Shown here piece by piece: positions 27,542 to 35,842 of a DNA stretch of 64,000 bases (its first letter is position 1; the number at the start of each line of letters is the position of its first letter). A model generated the notes under the pieces. That model made no database searches. It worked only from the letters and a program-made list of their open reading frames with translations, and was not told where the DNA came from. This DNA is from an uncultured Bacilli bacterium (GTDB lineage: Bacteria; Bacillota_I; Bacilli_A; RF39; UBA660): contig CALVOV010000004.1 of NCBI GenBank assembly GCA_944350385.1, positions 24,624 to 88,623 on the forward strand. The letters are read 5' to 3'. The position numbers and the translations under genes were made by a program.

Positions 27542-28645
27542 TTATAAGTACCATAACTTTTCATTATGTTTACGTACCTCTTTTATTATACTACCACCAA
27601 TACACTCATTTCCATCATAAAATACACATGCTTGACCAGGAGTAACACTTTTTACACCTTGAGGATACTTAACAAGAATTGAAGAACTATCTAACCATTC
27701 CAACTCTACAGGAATATCATCTTGACGATATCTAAACTTAGCCATACATTTAACTACCTTTTTATCACCAAGCCAATTAACATTATCAACAATGCAAGAA
27801 TCACTTATCAAATAATCATTATCTTCCCCAATACAAACATACAAAATATTCTCTTGTAAATTCTTACCAACAACAAACATTCTTGACTCAGTTCCACCAA
27901 TATTTAAACCTTTTCTTTGACCAATAGTATAATTCATTAAACCAATATGTTCACCCATAACTTCATTAGTCTCAATATTTATTACTTTACCAGGTTTATT
28001 AGGTAAATAATTTTTCAAGAAATTACTGAAATTTCTTTCACCTATAAAACAAATACCTGTAGAATCTTTTTTATTAGCAGTAATCAAATCATGCTCAGCA
28101 GCAATACGTCTTACTTCCGGTTTCTCAATCTCTCCTAATGGAAATAAAACATTAGAAAATTGTTCTTTACTAACTTGTGATAAAAAATATGTTTGATCCT
28201 TGTTTATATCTTTAGCTTTATATAATTTTCCCTTATCAATCTTAGCATAATGACCAGTTGCTATATAATCAGCACCCAACTTATTAGCCTCTTTAGCAAA
28301 CATATCAAACTTAATATACTTATTACACATAATATCAGGATTAGGAGTTCTACCATTTTTTAATTCTTCTAAAAAATAAGTAAAGACATAATCCCAATAT
28401 TCTTTTACAAAATCTTTTCTGTAAAGTGGAATTCCTAATTTATCACATACTGCTTTTGCATCATTATAATCTTCTTCTTGTGGACAAATTCCAGATGCAG
28501 TAGTAGGTCCATTAAATTCGCCATCTGCTAAAGAATCCCAATTACGCATAAATAAACCAATAACTTCATAACCTTGTTCTTTTAATAACAACGCTGCAAC
28601 ACTACTATCTACTCCACCACTTATTCCAACTACAACTTTCTTCAT
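27542..28645 (-). CDS. mnmA: tRNA-specific 2-thiouridylase MnmA
   Basis: 367 residues from the chosen ATG. PP-loop [12 protein letters not shown] binds ATP, catalytic Cys pair is in [10 protein letters not shown] and [11 protein letters not shown], and GHYAKI and [10 protein letters not shown] complete the family pattern. The enzyme puts sulfur on U34 of Lys, Glu and Gln tRNAs. A GTG three codons upstream lies too close to the GGAG site; the ATG at 28645 has 8-base spacing. The sulfur donor (IscS type) is not in the window. Confidence 0.97.
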   Translation of the reverse strand: MKKVVVGISGGVDSSVAALLLKEQGYEVIGLFMRNWDSLADGEFNGPTTASGICPQEEDYNDAKAVCDKLGIPLYRKDFVKEYWDYVFTYFLEELKNGRTPNPDIMCNKYIKFDMFAKEANKLGADYIATGHYAKIDKGKLYKAKDINKDQTYFLSQVSKEQFSNVLFPLGEIEKPEVRRIAAEHDLITANKKDSTGICFIGERNFSNFLKNYLPNKPGKVINIETNEVMGEHIGLMNYTIGQRKGLNIGGTESRMFVVGKNLQENILYVCIGEDNDYLISDSCIVDNVNWLGDKKVVKCMAKFRYRQDDIPVELEWLDSSSILVKYPQGVKSVTPGQACVFYDGNECIGGSIIKEVRKHNEKLWYL

Positions 28646-28664
28646 CTTTAACACTCCATTTAAA

Positions 28665-29414
28665 CTATTTTCTTATTTTACGTAAACTTTTAAAGTCAGC
28701 TTCATCTATCGAACAAAAAAGTAAATCTTTAGGAATTTTCTTTTCCTGATTACTATTATCTATAGCAGCAAAATATTTATCAAAATTTTGATATAAAATC
28801 AAATTTCGACATCTAAAATATTTTGAAATTTCTCTACTTTTTTCATTTATTTGACCAACACTTTTTCTTTCCGATATTAATTTACTAGCAATCTCTAAAT
28901 TATCATTATCATAGATGCTAGTTTGCTTTTCTTTTAATATTAAATAATTGATTGGTCTTTTATTGTAAAGAGAATAAGTAATACTATCTTTCTGGTTTGA
29001 ATATTGAACAAAATAACCATTTTTTAATAAATATAACTTACCTATATTGAAAGATGATTCAGTCTTTAATAAATATTGAACTTTTTTATCATTAAAATCG
29101 ATAGAAATATTATAAATTTTATCGCTAATAATTAAACCTCTAATTTTATTATCTTTTATAGAATAATTTCCATTGAAGTATAAACTTTTAATTAAGTAAT
29201 CTATACATTCAACAAATTCTTCATTAATAAAAATACTATTTACTTTATTTTCATATTTAGAAAAATTAATAAAATCTTCTAAACTAACGGAAAAATTTTT
29301 CTTAACATCTAAACCTATTTCCTTTTTCAATTGATACAAATGAATATTATCTATTTTACTTCTATTAAATTCTATTTTTTTAATATATTTACTTAATGAT
29401 ATTATTTTATTCAA
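28665..29414 (-). CDS. Hypothetical cytoplasmic protein
   Basis: 249 residues, no signal or membrane segment. Lys/Ile/Asn/Ser-rich, with a beta-rich middle (about 80-160) and a helical end with [15 protein letters not shown]. Located 19 bp upstream of mnmA and probably co-transcribed. I do not recognise the family. Confidence 0.65.
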   Translation of the reverse strand: MNKIISLSKYIKKIEFNRSKIDNIHLYQLKKEIGLDVKKNFSVSLEDFINFSKYENKVNSIFINEEFVECIDYLIKSLYFNGNYSIKDNKIRGLIISDKIYNISIDFNDKKVQYLLKTESSFNIGKLYLLKNGYFVQYSNQKDSITYSLYNKRPINYLILKEKQTSIYDNDNLEIASKLISERKSVGQINEKSREISKYFRCRNLILYQNFDKYFAAIDNSNQEKKIPKDLLFCSIDEADFKSLRKIRK

Positions 29415-29458
29415 CTAAATCACCACTTGGCTAATTATATCATAAATCACTCATTTTA

Positions 29459-30082
29459 TCAATTATCTTTATCTTCAAAAAAATAAGTTGCTTTATCGTT
29501 AAAATTATATACTAATAACTCATTGTCTCTAGTTACAATAAGTATTTTATAATATGCATATTTTATATTAGTCTTAGAAGTATACAATTTAGCATAATAA
29601 ATATCATCTTCAGAAATATCTGCAACATTAAACATCTGCATTATAATATCTAAATTTAAGTTTAGTTCATTTAAAGCTCCTTCTCCTATCAACACTTCAA
29701 CTTCTCCTTGAATCTTATCATTAATATTACTAGAATAATCTTGATACCATTCATATGAACCATTATTTTTAATATTTAATAAATTATTATTATAGGCATC
29801 TCCCCATTTACCAATAATACTTTGATAATATCCTGTATCTATAACATTATTGTTCTTTTTTATTGTTGTTAAACTAAAATACATAAGTATTCCAATAATC
29901 AAAAAAGCTACTAAACCTAAAGAGATAATTACAACTAAAAATTTATCATTTTTTACAGAAGAAGAATTACGTAAAGGTGCAGTATTTTCAATATTATTAA
30001 TATTATTATTTAAAGGATTTCCACACTGCATACAAAAAAAACTATCATTACTATTTTCCACTCCACAACGATCACATTTCAT
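29459..30082 (-). CDS. Zinc-ribbon membrane protein
   Basis: 207 residues. N-terminal zinc ribbon CDRCGVENSNDSFFCMQCGN, a short Asn-rich linker, one membrane helix (about 48-70), then an outward domain of about 130 residues with a lipocalin-like beta pattern (GKWGDAYNNN). The ATG at 30082 puts the zinc ribbon at the very start, as usual for this type, and has TTGGGG upstream; longer starts exist. No known role beyond the common zinc-ribbon/membrane architecture. Confidence 0.7.
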   Translation of the reverse strand: MKCDRCGVENSNDSFFCMQCGNPLNNNINNIENTAPLRNSSSVKNDKFLVVIISLGLVAFLIIGILMYFSLTTIKKNNNVIDTGYYQSIIGKWGDAYNNNLLNIKNNGSYEWYQDYSSNINDKIQGEVEVLIGEGALNELNLNLDIIMQMFNVADISEDDIYYAKLYTSKTNIKYAYYKILIVTRDNELLVYNFNDKATYFFEDKDN

Positions 30083-30160
30083 TTTAAGCATCCCCAAAAT
30101 TTTATTTATTGTCTTATATTATACAATGTAATTTTATCAAATAATTATAAAAGAGTAAAA

Positions 30161-30192
30161 TAAAAAAACTTATTTACTAAAGAAATAAGTTT
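30161..30192 (-). terminator. Intrinsic terminator after uppP
   Basis: AAACTTATTT / AAATAAGTTT, a 10-bp stem with a 7-base loop and a T-run on the minus strand. Confidence 0.85.
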
Positions 30193-30194
30193 CA

Positions 30195-31022
30195 CTATTT
30201 GATAAATATAAAATATCCTAAAATTAATATTCCTAAAACTATACGATACCATCCAAACACCTTAAAATCATGTTTTCTAATATAATTCATTAAGAATTTA
30301 ATAATAAGTATACTAACAACAAAAGCAACTAAACAACCTACTCCAAGGATTATTAACTCATTACTACTGAAGACAAATCCAACTTTAGCTATATACTTAA
30401 CTAATTTCAATAGAGAAGCTCCTACCATAACAGGAATAGCCAAATAAAAAGTAAACTGTGCTGCTACACTTCTTTGTAATCCAATCAATAATCCACCAAT
30501 TATTGTTGAACCACTTCTAGAAGTACCTGGAATTAAAGATAGCAATTGAAACATTCCTACTTTAAAAGCTTGACCATAAGAAACATTTTCTATTTTATCA
30601 GTATCTTGACTTCCAATATGTTTATTTTCAATAACAATAAATATAATACCATAAATAATTAAAGCAAGTGTTACAACTAAACTATTATATAAATACTCAT
30701 TTAATAAATCATCAAATAAAATACCTATTACTGCAGCTGGCAAGCAAGCTACAATTATCTTTCCCCATAAATTTATAGTGCTTTTAGTTTGGTCTTTATT
30801 CTTGCCAAATCCCCAAGGAAATAATTCTTTAAAATAAATGCATACAACAGCCATTATAGCACCTAACTGAATCACAACCTCAAATAATTCATAAAATTCA
30901 CTACTAACGTTTAACTTAATAAACTCATCTAATAAAATCATGTGTCCAGTAGAAGAAATAGGTAACCACTCAGTTATACCTTCAACTATACCAAACAAAA
31001 TCGCTTTTAAAATTTCTAACAT
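30195..31022 (-). CDS. uppP: Undecaprenyl-diphosphatase UppP (BacA)
   Basis: 275 residues from the chosen ATG. Integral membrane enzyme that recycles the cell-wall lipid carrier; overproduction gives bacitracin resistance. Conserved EGITEWLPISSTGH near the N-terminus and IPGTSRSGSTI in the second half are the active-site motifs; about eight helices. The frame can be extended 23 codons upstream but GGAGG precedes the ATG at 31022. Presence shows the organism makes peptidoglycan. Confidence 0.97.
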   Translation of the reverse strand: MLEILKAILFGIVEGITEWLPISSTGHMILLDEFIKLNVSSEFYELFEVVIQLGAIMAVVCIYFKELFPWGFGKNKDQTKSTINLWGKIIVACLPAAVIGILFDDLLNEYLYNSLVVTLALIIYGIIFIVIENKHIGSQDTDKIENVSYGQAFKVGMFQLLSLIPGTSRSGSTIIGGLLIGLQRSVAAQFTFYLAIPVMVGASLLKLVKYIAKVGFVFSSNELIILGVGCLVAFVVSILIIKFLMNYIRKHDFKVFGWYRIVLGILILGYFIFIK

Positions 31023-31144
31023 AATCCTTCCTCCACTGAAGATTATACCATAAAACCATGTTTTTTTTATAATTAATGCTACTTTTACCAATATAAAATT
31101 TACATTTGTAATGTCAAATTTCCACTATTATTCTATTTCAATAT

Positions 31145-31169
31145 AAAAAAAATATGCCTATAGCATATT
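31145..31169 (-). terminator. Intrinsic terminator after the nitroreductase gene
   Basis: AATATGC / GCATATT stem, CTATA loop, T-run; the stop codon begins inside the stem. Confidence 0.75.
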
Positions 31170-31836
31170 ATTTCCATTTAAAATTGTGTTTACCTGCACC
31201 TAATTCAAAATGAAATTTTACAATTCCTAAATCAATCTTTGTATAAGGACCAAGTTTTCTTTTTATAGAAACAGTTTGATCATTATTTAAAGTAAATACA
31301 AATTTTTGCTGATTTAAAGCTGTTGGAGCTAATAAAGCATATTCAATCCCCTTCTTATACCAGTCAGGTACATTTTTACTTTTTGAAACATCATCAAATG
31401 ATTTACTCTTTCTTTCATGACCAGGGTAACGTCCATATCCAATAGCAATTATACAAACTAATTTCTGTTTTTCTTTAATGTTAACTAAAAGAGAATTTTT
31501 ATTATAAGTAGCAGCTACCCAACAAGTATTTAATCCTAATTCTTGAGCCTTTAGAACCAACTTTTCACCATAATAGCCACATTTTTCTTCTAAATCAGCG
31601 CATTTATCACCTATAAGAGCAATATAATTATTACAATTTTTTATCTTACCATAATTTAAAATAAAATTACTAAATGCTTCAGGGTTATCTAAAACCAATT
31701 GAATATTTAAAGAAGCCTCTTCATTATATTCATTAATTAATCTTCTTAATACATCAACCTTTAAAGGTTCGATTTTTTTATCCAAATAATTTCTAACAGA
31801 ATGTCTAGATCTAACGCATTCATCAATTTGCATCAT
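31168..31836 (-). CDS. Nitroreductase-family flavoprotein
   Basis: 222 residues. RSRHSVRNYLDKKIE at the N-terminus is the FMN-binding signature of the family; LGLNTCWVAATYN and IAIGYGRYPG match the central motifs, and WYKKGIEYALLAPTALNQQ the C-terminal FMN segment. Probable FMN-dependent NAD(P)H oxidoreductase of the cytoplasm; substrate unclear. The ATG and its GGAGGG site lie inside the end of the preceding gene (14-bp overlap). Confidence 0.88.
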   Translation of the reverse strand: MMQIDECVRSRHSVRNYLDKKIEPLKVDVLRRLINEYNEEASLNIQLVLDNPEAFSNFILNYGKIKNCNNYIALIGDKCADLEEKCGYYGEKLVLKAQELGLNTCWVAATYNKNSLLVNIKEKQKLVCIIAIGYGRYPGHERKSKSFDDVSKSKNVPDWYKKGIEYALLAPTALNQQKFVFTLNNDQTVSIKRKLGPYTKIDLGIVKFHFELGAGKHNFKWK

Positions 31837-32455
31837 AAAATACCCTCCTATTTATTATTATCTGCAATTTTCTAATTATAAATCCAATAAAATATGTTAA
31901 TGAAAGCAAAATTATAATCCAACCAACAGATTGCCATACTGGTTGCTCATATACTAATAAAAATGGATATGGCCCTTCAACATAACGTAAAATATTCAAA
32001 AACATAATAACAATACCATAAATAACAGTTAAAAGTATTCCATAGAAATTTTCTTTAGCTGTTGTTATCTTTATTTCATCAAAACATAAAAAAGTCAATA
32101 CACTTAATATTGGACATAAGAAATGTTGAAATAATAAAGATTTATAAAATAGCATAAATCCATAATTAAATCCATTCATAGGGCAAAGGATAAATACTAC
32201 CACTAAAAAAGTTAATGTTAAACAAATTGTACTACTATATTTCAATATCTCTAGCCACCTAGGAACTTTCTTTCCTAATACTAAATAAACTAAGAATATA
32301 GCACAAACAATAAGTAATAATAAATTAGATAAATCCGTATAATATTCATAAGTAATAAATATGTTTTTTACTTGATAAGTAATAAAAAAACCAAATAGTT
32401 CAAAAAGAACAATCATAAGATTTAATAATATAGATATCTTTCTGCGTAATGTCAT
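31823..32455 (-). CDS. Six-helix membrane protein (Pr6Pr-like)
   Basis: 210 residues with six predicted helices. The YYTDLSNLLLL motif after the first loop and FQHFLCPILS in the middle resemble the Pr6Pr/FAR-17a-type membrane proteins; some relatives are Thr/His-dependent lipid hydrolases, and a Thr (about 40) and His (about 111) are present at comparable places. Function here unknown. Overlaps the nitroreductase by 14 bp, so the two are coupled. Confidence 0.7.
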   Translation of the reverse strand: MTLRRKISILLNLMIVLFELFGFFITYQVKNIFITYEYYTDLSNLLLLIVCAIFLVYLVLGKKVPRWLEILKYSSTICLTLTFLVVVFILCPMNGFNYGFMLFYKSLLFQHFLCPILSVLTFLCFDEIKITTAKENFYGILLTVIYGIVIMFLNILRYVEGPYPFLLVYEQPVWQSVGWIIILLSLTYFIGFIIRKLQIIINRRVFYDAN

Positions 32456-32503
32456 AAATACTCACCCTACACTCACATTATATCATAACAAAAAAAGAAA
32501 AAA

Positions 32504-34231
32504 CTACATTTTTTCTTCTTCTAAAAGACGATAATTAATTTTACCAATCATTGTTTTAGGTAAAGATTCTTTAAAAACAAATTCTTTCGGTATCATATAA
32601 TTAGCTAAATTTTTTTGGCAATATTCCTTAATTTCCTTTTTTACTTTATTCGTTAATTCAACATTACTCTTTAATACTATAAAAGCTTTAGGAACTTGGA
32701 CTTTATATGGATGAGGTATACCAATTACTCCACAAGTACTAACATAAGGATGTTTCAAAAGAACATCTTCAATATGTGAAGGATAAACATTATATCCAGA
32801 AACAATAAGCATTCTTTTTAATCTTTGAACAAAGAACAAGCAACCATCTTCGTCTAAGTAACCTAAATCGCCTGTATGAACCCAAATTCTTCCTTTCTCA
32901 TCTTTCTCTAAAATTTCATTTGTTTCTTTTTCATTGTCTAAATATCCCATCATAACAGTAGGTCCAGAAATTAAAATTTCTCCTACTTCTCCAGTACAAA
33001 CTTCTTCTCGAGTATCCTTATCAACAATTTTAATTATATTGCCAGGGAAAGGGATACCAACACTACCAAGCTTATCTGCTTGTAATACAGAAGCAGTAAC
33101 TGGACCAGCAGACTCTGTCATACCATATCCCTGAATTATATGAGTACGGCAATGATGCGCTGCTAAAAAAGCATTAATAATTTTATTTTTCTCAGGAGGT
33201 AAACTATCACCTCCACTTATTATATATTTTACAAAAGATAAATTAACTTTATCCATATTTTTATTATTTAAAAGAGCCTCAAATAAAGTTGGTACTCCAG
33301 TTATGACTGTTGGTTTATATTCCGTTAGTAATTTATCAAATTTTTTTGCATCAAATTGTGGAATTAAAATAGAAGTTGCTCCTAAAACTAGAGGAGCATG
33401 TACTCCAACAACTAATCCAAAACAATGAAAAATTGGCAAAATTGCTAAAAGTTTATCTCCTACTCCTAAATTAGGAAAAATTACCCTAGCTTGACAAGTG
33501 ACAGTATTAATATTTCCATTTGTTAGAACTATATTTTTAGGAGTTCCTGTAGTACCACCACTATGTAGTATAACTGCAGGTTGATCCTTAGTTGTTTTTA
33601 CCAAGACTCTTCCTGTATATTTTTTACCTTTCTCCATAAAATCTTTCCAATAAAGATTCATTTCGTTCCTTACTGGAGTCTTTACTTTTCTACCTTGAGT
33701 TAAGAAATAACCAATACTTAATAAAGTTGGCATAGAGTCAGCAGGAGATACAATTATTAATTTATAAACTTTAGTATCATCAATAATTTCTTGTATCTTT
33801 TCATAACTCATATTTATTGCTATTAAACAAACACTATTAGTACTTAAAAGCGATCTTTTAATCTCCTCACTAGCTGACAATGGATGAATAATATTAGAAA
33901 TAGCTCCAATCTTATTAACTGCATAAAAAGATATAACAGCCTCTGGTGTATTAGCCATGCATATAGTAACTACATCTCCTTCACGAACACCTTGACTTTT
34001 TAAGGCTCTTGCACATGTATCTATTTCAGTTAAAAGCTTATCATAATTGAATACCTTATTAAAATAATTTAAAGCAATAGCTGAAAGATGTTCAGTAGAA
34101 GTTTCCTTTAATCTTTCATATACAGAAATATTAGGAACTTCAATATTACGATCTTCCTTTTTATAAAATTTCAACCAAGGATATTCTTTATCCTTTTTTA
34201 TTTTATTAATAACTTTATCAACTAATTTCAT
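32504..34231 (-). CDS. Long-chain-type acyl-CoA synthetase (AMP-forming)
   Basis: 575 residues from the chosen ATG. Adenylating enzyme: ATP motif ILHSGGTTGTPKNIVLT, YGMTESAG (core), TGDLGYLDEDG, and the hinge and C-terminal lysine segment with MIPKEFVFKESLPKTMIGKINYR. Activates a fatty or related carboxylic acid to the CoA thioester in the cytoplasm or at the membrane. GGAGG ribosome site. It is divergent from a TetR gene across a shared palindromic operator, so fatty-acid-responsive repression is likely (inference). Confidence 0.93.
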   Translation of the reverse strand: MKLVDKVINKIKKDKEYPWLKFYKKEDRNIEVPNISVYERLKETSTEHLSAIALNYFNKVFNYDKLLTEIDTCARALKSQGVREGDVVTICMANTPEAVISFYAVNKIGAISNIIHPLSASEEIKRSLLSTNSVCLIAINMSYEKIQEIIDDTKVYKLIIVSPADSMPTLLSIGYFLTQGRKVKTPVRNEMNLYWKDFMEKGKKYTGRVLVKTTKDQPAVILHSGGTTGTPKNIVLTNGNINTVTCQARVIFPNLGVGDKLLAILPIFHCFGLVVGVHAPLVLGATSILIPQFDAKKFDKLLTEYKPTVITGVPTLFEALLNNKNMDKVNLSFVKYIISGGDSLPPEKNKIINAFLAAHHCRTHIIQGYGMTESAGPVTASVLQADKLGSVGIPFPGNIIKIVDKDTREEVCTGEVGEILISGPTVMMGYLDNEKETNEILEKDEKGRIWVHTGDLGYLDEDGCLFFVQRLKRMLIVSGYNVYPSHIEDVLLKHPYVSTCGVIGIPHPYKVQVPKAFIVLKSNVELTNKVKKEIKEYCQKNLANYMIPKEFVFKESLPKTMIGKINYRLLEEEKM

Positions 34232-34244
34232 AATAACCTCCAAG

Positions 34245-34264
34245 TATTCAACACTTGTTGAATA
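34245..34264. promoter_or_regulatory. Palindromic operator candidate between acyl-CoA synthetase and tetR
   Basis: Perfect inverted repeat TATTCAACA-CT-TGTTGAATA, 9-bp arms, 2-base centre, weakly extended by aag...ctt flanks. It covers the start of the synthetase transcript and overlaps the -35 of the divergent tetR promoter. Typical size and position of a TetR operator. Confidence 0.75.
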
Positions 34265-34306
34265 ACTTACACAATTATTATATAATTAGATTAAATTAAG
34301 TATCAA
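34258..34306. promoter_or_regulatory. Divergent promoters for acyl-CoA synthetase (-) and tetR (+)
   Basis: Minus strand: TTGATA (34306-34301), 18-base spacer, TATAAT (34282-34277). Plus strand: TTGAAT (34258-34263), 17-base spacer, TATAAT (34281-34286). The two -10 boxes overlap in opposite directions, so the transcripts compete. Confidence 0.65.
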
Positions 34307-34376
34307 TCCACAATTAAAAATAACTTTGTTACTTATTAAACAAAAAAATTGAATGTGTTGTAAAAGAGGTGAAAGT

Positions 34377-34952
34377 GTGGATAGAAGAACAAAATACACT
34401 AAACAAATAATCAAAGATACTTTTATTGAATTATTGAATAAAAAAGAAATTAATAAAATTACAGTTAGCGAAATATGTAAAATAGCTGATATTAATAGAG
34501 CAACTTTTTATAGATACTATTTAGATATCTATGATTTATTAGATAAACTAGAAGAAGAGTTTATATTAGAATTGAAAAATGACTATAAAGAATTCAACTA
34601 TCAAAACAATCAACTATATGATTATGTTATAGCTCTACTAAATTCATGTTTGAAAAATAAATCTTTTGTAAAAGTATTATTTAGCACCAAAAACAATGTT
34701 CTTTTTTTAAACGAAGTTTTAGAAGATGCTTATGAAAGATGTAAAATACGTTGGGAACATGATATTCCAAATTTAGACTCTGAAAAAGAAGAATATACTA
34801 CCGTCTTTTTATTTAATGGCACAATTGGCATTGTAAATTATTGGATTCAAAATGATTTTGATAAAGATGTTGATGAAATAGCAAACATGGTAAAAGAATT
34901 AAGTTACTATGGAACATATAAATTTATCTATAACAAAGAAAGAGCCAACTAG
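34377..34952 (+). CDS. TetR-family transcriptional regulator
   Basis: 191 residues from a GTG start. N-terminal helix-turn-helix: RRTKYTKQIIKDTFIELL, then KITVSEICKIADINRATFYRYYLDIYDLL, the classical TetR motif (about 25-55). The C-terminal ligand domain resembles the DhaS-like group (NGTIGIVNYWIQNDF). The GTG at 34377 follows an AGAGGTG site, whereas the ATG 24 bases upstream would place that site inside the gene. It faces the acyl-CoA synthetase across the operator and probably represses both genes until a ligand binds. Confidence 0.9.
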   Translation: MDRRTKYTKQIIKDTFIELLNKKEINKITVSEICKIADINRATFYRYYLDIYDLLDKLEEEFILELKNDYKEFNYQNNQLYDYVIALLNSCLKNKSFVKVLFSTKNNVLFLNEVLEDAYERCKIRWEHDIPNLDSEKEEYTTVFLFNGTIGIVNYWIQNDFDKDVDEIANMVKELSYYGTYKFIYNKERAN

Positions 34953-34962
34953 AGGCTCTTTT
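34939..34962 (+). terminator. Intrinsic terminator after tetR
   Basis: AAAGAGCC / GGCTCTTT stem, 7-base loop holding the TAG stop codon, then TT. Confidence 0.7.
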
Positions 34963-34970
34963 ACATTTAA

Positions 34971-34994
34971 ATAAAAAAACTAACTAAAAAGTTA
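34971..34994 (-). terminator. Weak terminator after the tRNA pair
   Basis: TAACT / AGTTA (5-bp stem, AAAA loop) with T-run on the minus strand, directly after the tRNA-Leu gene. Confidence 0.4.
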
Positions 34995-35008
34995 ATATTT
35001 ATCAAATA

Positions 35009-35093
35009 TGGTGCGGGTAACAGGAGTTGAACCTGCAAGCCTTGCGGCACTAGATCCTAAGTCTAGCGCGTCTGCCAATTCCGCCATACCCGC
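35009..35093 (-). tRNA. tRNA-Leu (anticodon UAG)
   Basis: Acceptor stem GCGGGTA / TACCCGC, discriminator A and encoded CCA. Anticodon loop CTTAGGA reads UAG. Long variable arm as expected for leucine tRNA, and T-loop GGTTCAACTCC. 85 bases including CCA. Confidence 0.95.
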
Positions 35094-35100
35094 AAAAAAA

Positions 35101-35177
35101 TGGTGGACCCTATAGGACTCGAACCTATGACCGCACGGTTATGAGCCGCGTGCTCTAACCAACTGAGCTAAGGGTCC
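35101..35177 (-). tRNA. tRNA with anticodon CAU (Met, or lysidine-type Ile)
   Basis: Acceptor GGACCCT / AGGGTCC, discriminator A, encoded CCA. D-arm AGCTCAGTTGGTTAGAGC, anticodon loop CTCATAA (CAU), T-arm GGTTCGAGTCC. Not an initiator by its fully paired first acceptor pair. The body, especially GGACC and the GGCTCATAACC stem-loop, resembles Firmicutes tRNA-Ile2, which TilS changes to read AUA, as much as elongator Met. Confidence 0.9.
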
Positions 35178-35247
35178 AAATAACAATGTTTCAAACACAT
35201 TGCTCTTTAATAATATCACAGAGAAACTAGAAAAGTAAAGAGAATTA

Positions 35248-35277
35248 TTAAAAAAAATAGAGTTTTTTCTCTATTTT
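35248..35277 (-). terminator. Intrinsic terminator after the 35271 gene
   Basis: AAAATAGAG / CTCTATTTT stem, six-T loop, T-run; the stop codon lies within the stem. Confidence 0.8.
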
Positions 35278-35702
35278 CCTAATCTATTTAATAAATTGAT
35301 TTTAAACATATCTCTTTCAGGATTAGTTTTAGAAATCATAACACCTTTATATGTAGATAACTCAGCTCTATGTCCTTCATCTAAGATACCTTCTGGAGTT
35401 ATATTAGTTAATAAAATTATTTTCTTTTCAAGATAAGCAGTATAATGCAAAATAATCTCACCATGTACTTTGGCAAATAATTCGTCAGTTGGTAGTTTTA
35501 ATTCATAACTAACAGTTTTATCTTTTTCACTTCTATTAACTTCTTTTCCTAAAAAATTGCCTTTTCTTAATTCAGGATAGTAACTAAATGTTAATTTTTT
35601 ATAAGCTAACATGTTATATTTTCTAACTGATCTTTCTTTTTTTCTAAAATCATTTTCATCTAAATATTCAAATATATAAGAATTCATAATACTATTTGTC
35701 AT
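35271..35702 (-). CDS. Hypothetical cytoplasmic protein
   Basis: 143 residues from the ATG at 35702, which has an AAGGGG site 9 bases upstream (a TTG three codons earlier extends the frame). Mixed basic/beta pattern with YNMLAYKKLTFSYYPELRKG and ILLTNITPEGILDEGHRAELSTYKG; no signal or membrane segment. It has its own consensus promoter and terminator, so it is a single-gene unit. Family not recognised. Confidence 0.7.
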   Translation of the reverse strand: MTNSIMNSYIFEYLDENDFRKKERSVRKYNMLAYKKLTFSYYPELRKGNFLGKEVNRSEKDKTVSYELKLPTDELFAKVHGEIILHYTAYLEKKIILLTNITPEGILDEGHRAELSTYKGVMISKTNPERDMFKINLLNRLGK

Positions 35703-35779
35703 TATATTCAACCCCTTCGAAATATATAAATCTCACTTTCTTCTTAAAGGATCCCCCATTGTACCTTCAAAGTACCCAT

Positions 35780-35812
35780 ATTATATCATAAAAATGTTGA
35801 TATGTCAACATT
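35780..35812 (-). promoter_or_regulatory. Consensus promoter with palindrome over the -35 box
   Basis: Minus strand TTGACA (35808-35803), exactly 17-base spacer, TATAAT (35785-35780): both boxes perfect. A palindrome AATGTTGA-CATA-TCAACATT (35793-35812) covers the -35, the placing expected of a repressor operator. The leader to the 35702 start is about 70 bases. Confidence 0.8.
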
Positions 35813-35813
35813 T

Positions 35814-35842
35814 AAAAAAAATAGAGGTTAAATCTCTATTTT
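35814..35842 (-). terminator. Intrinsic terminator after the 762-residue protein gene
   Basis: AAAATAGAG / CTCTATTTT stem, 7-base loop, T-run on the minus strand; the TAG stop is in the stem. Confidence 0.85.

Noticed and set aside
35747..35780. Possible 11-codon leader frame beginning right after the TATAAT box
   Set aside because: The ATG would lie at or before the transcription start and has no ribosome site.
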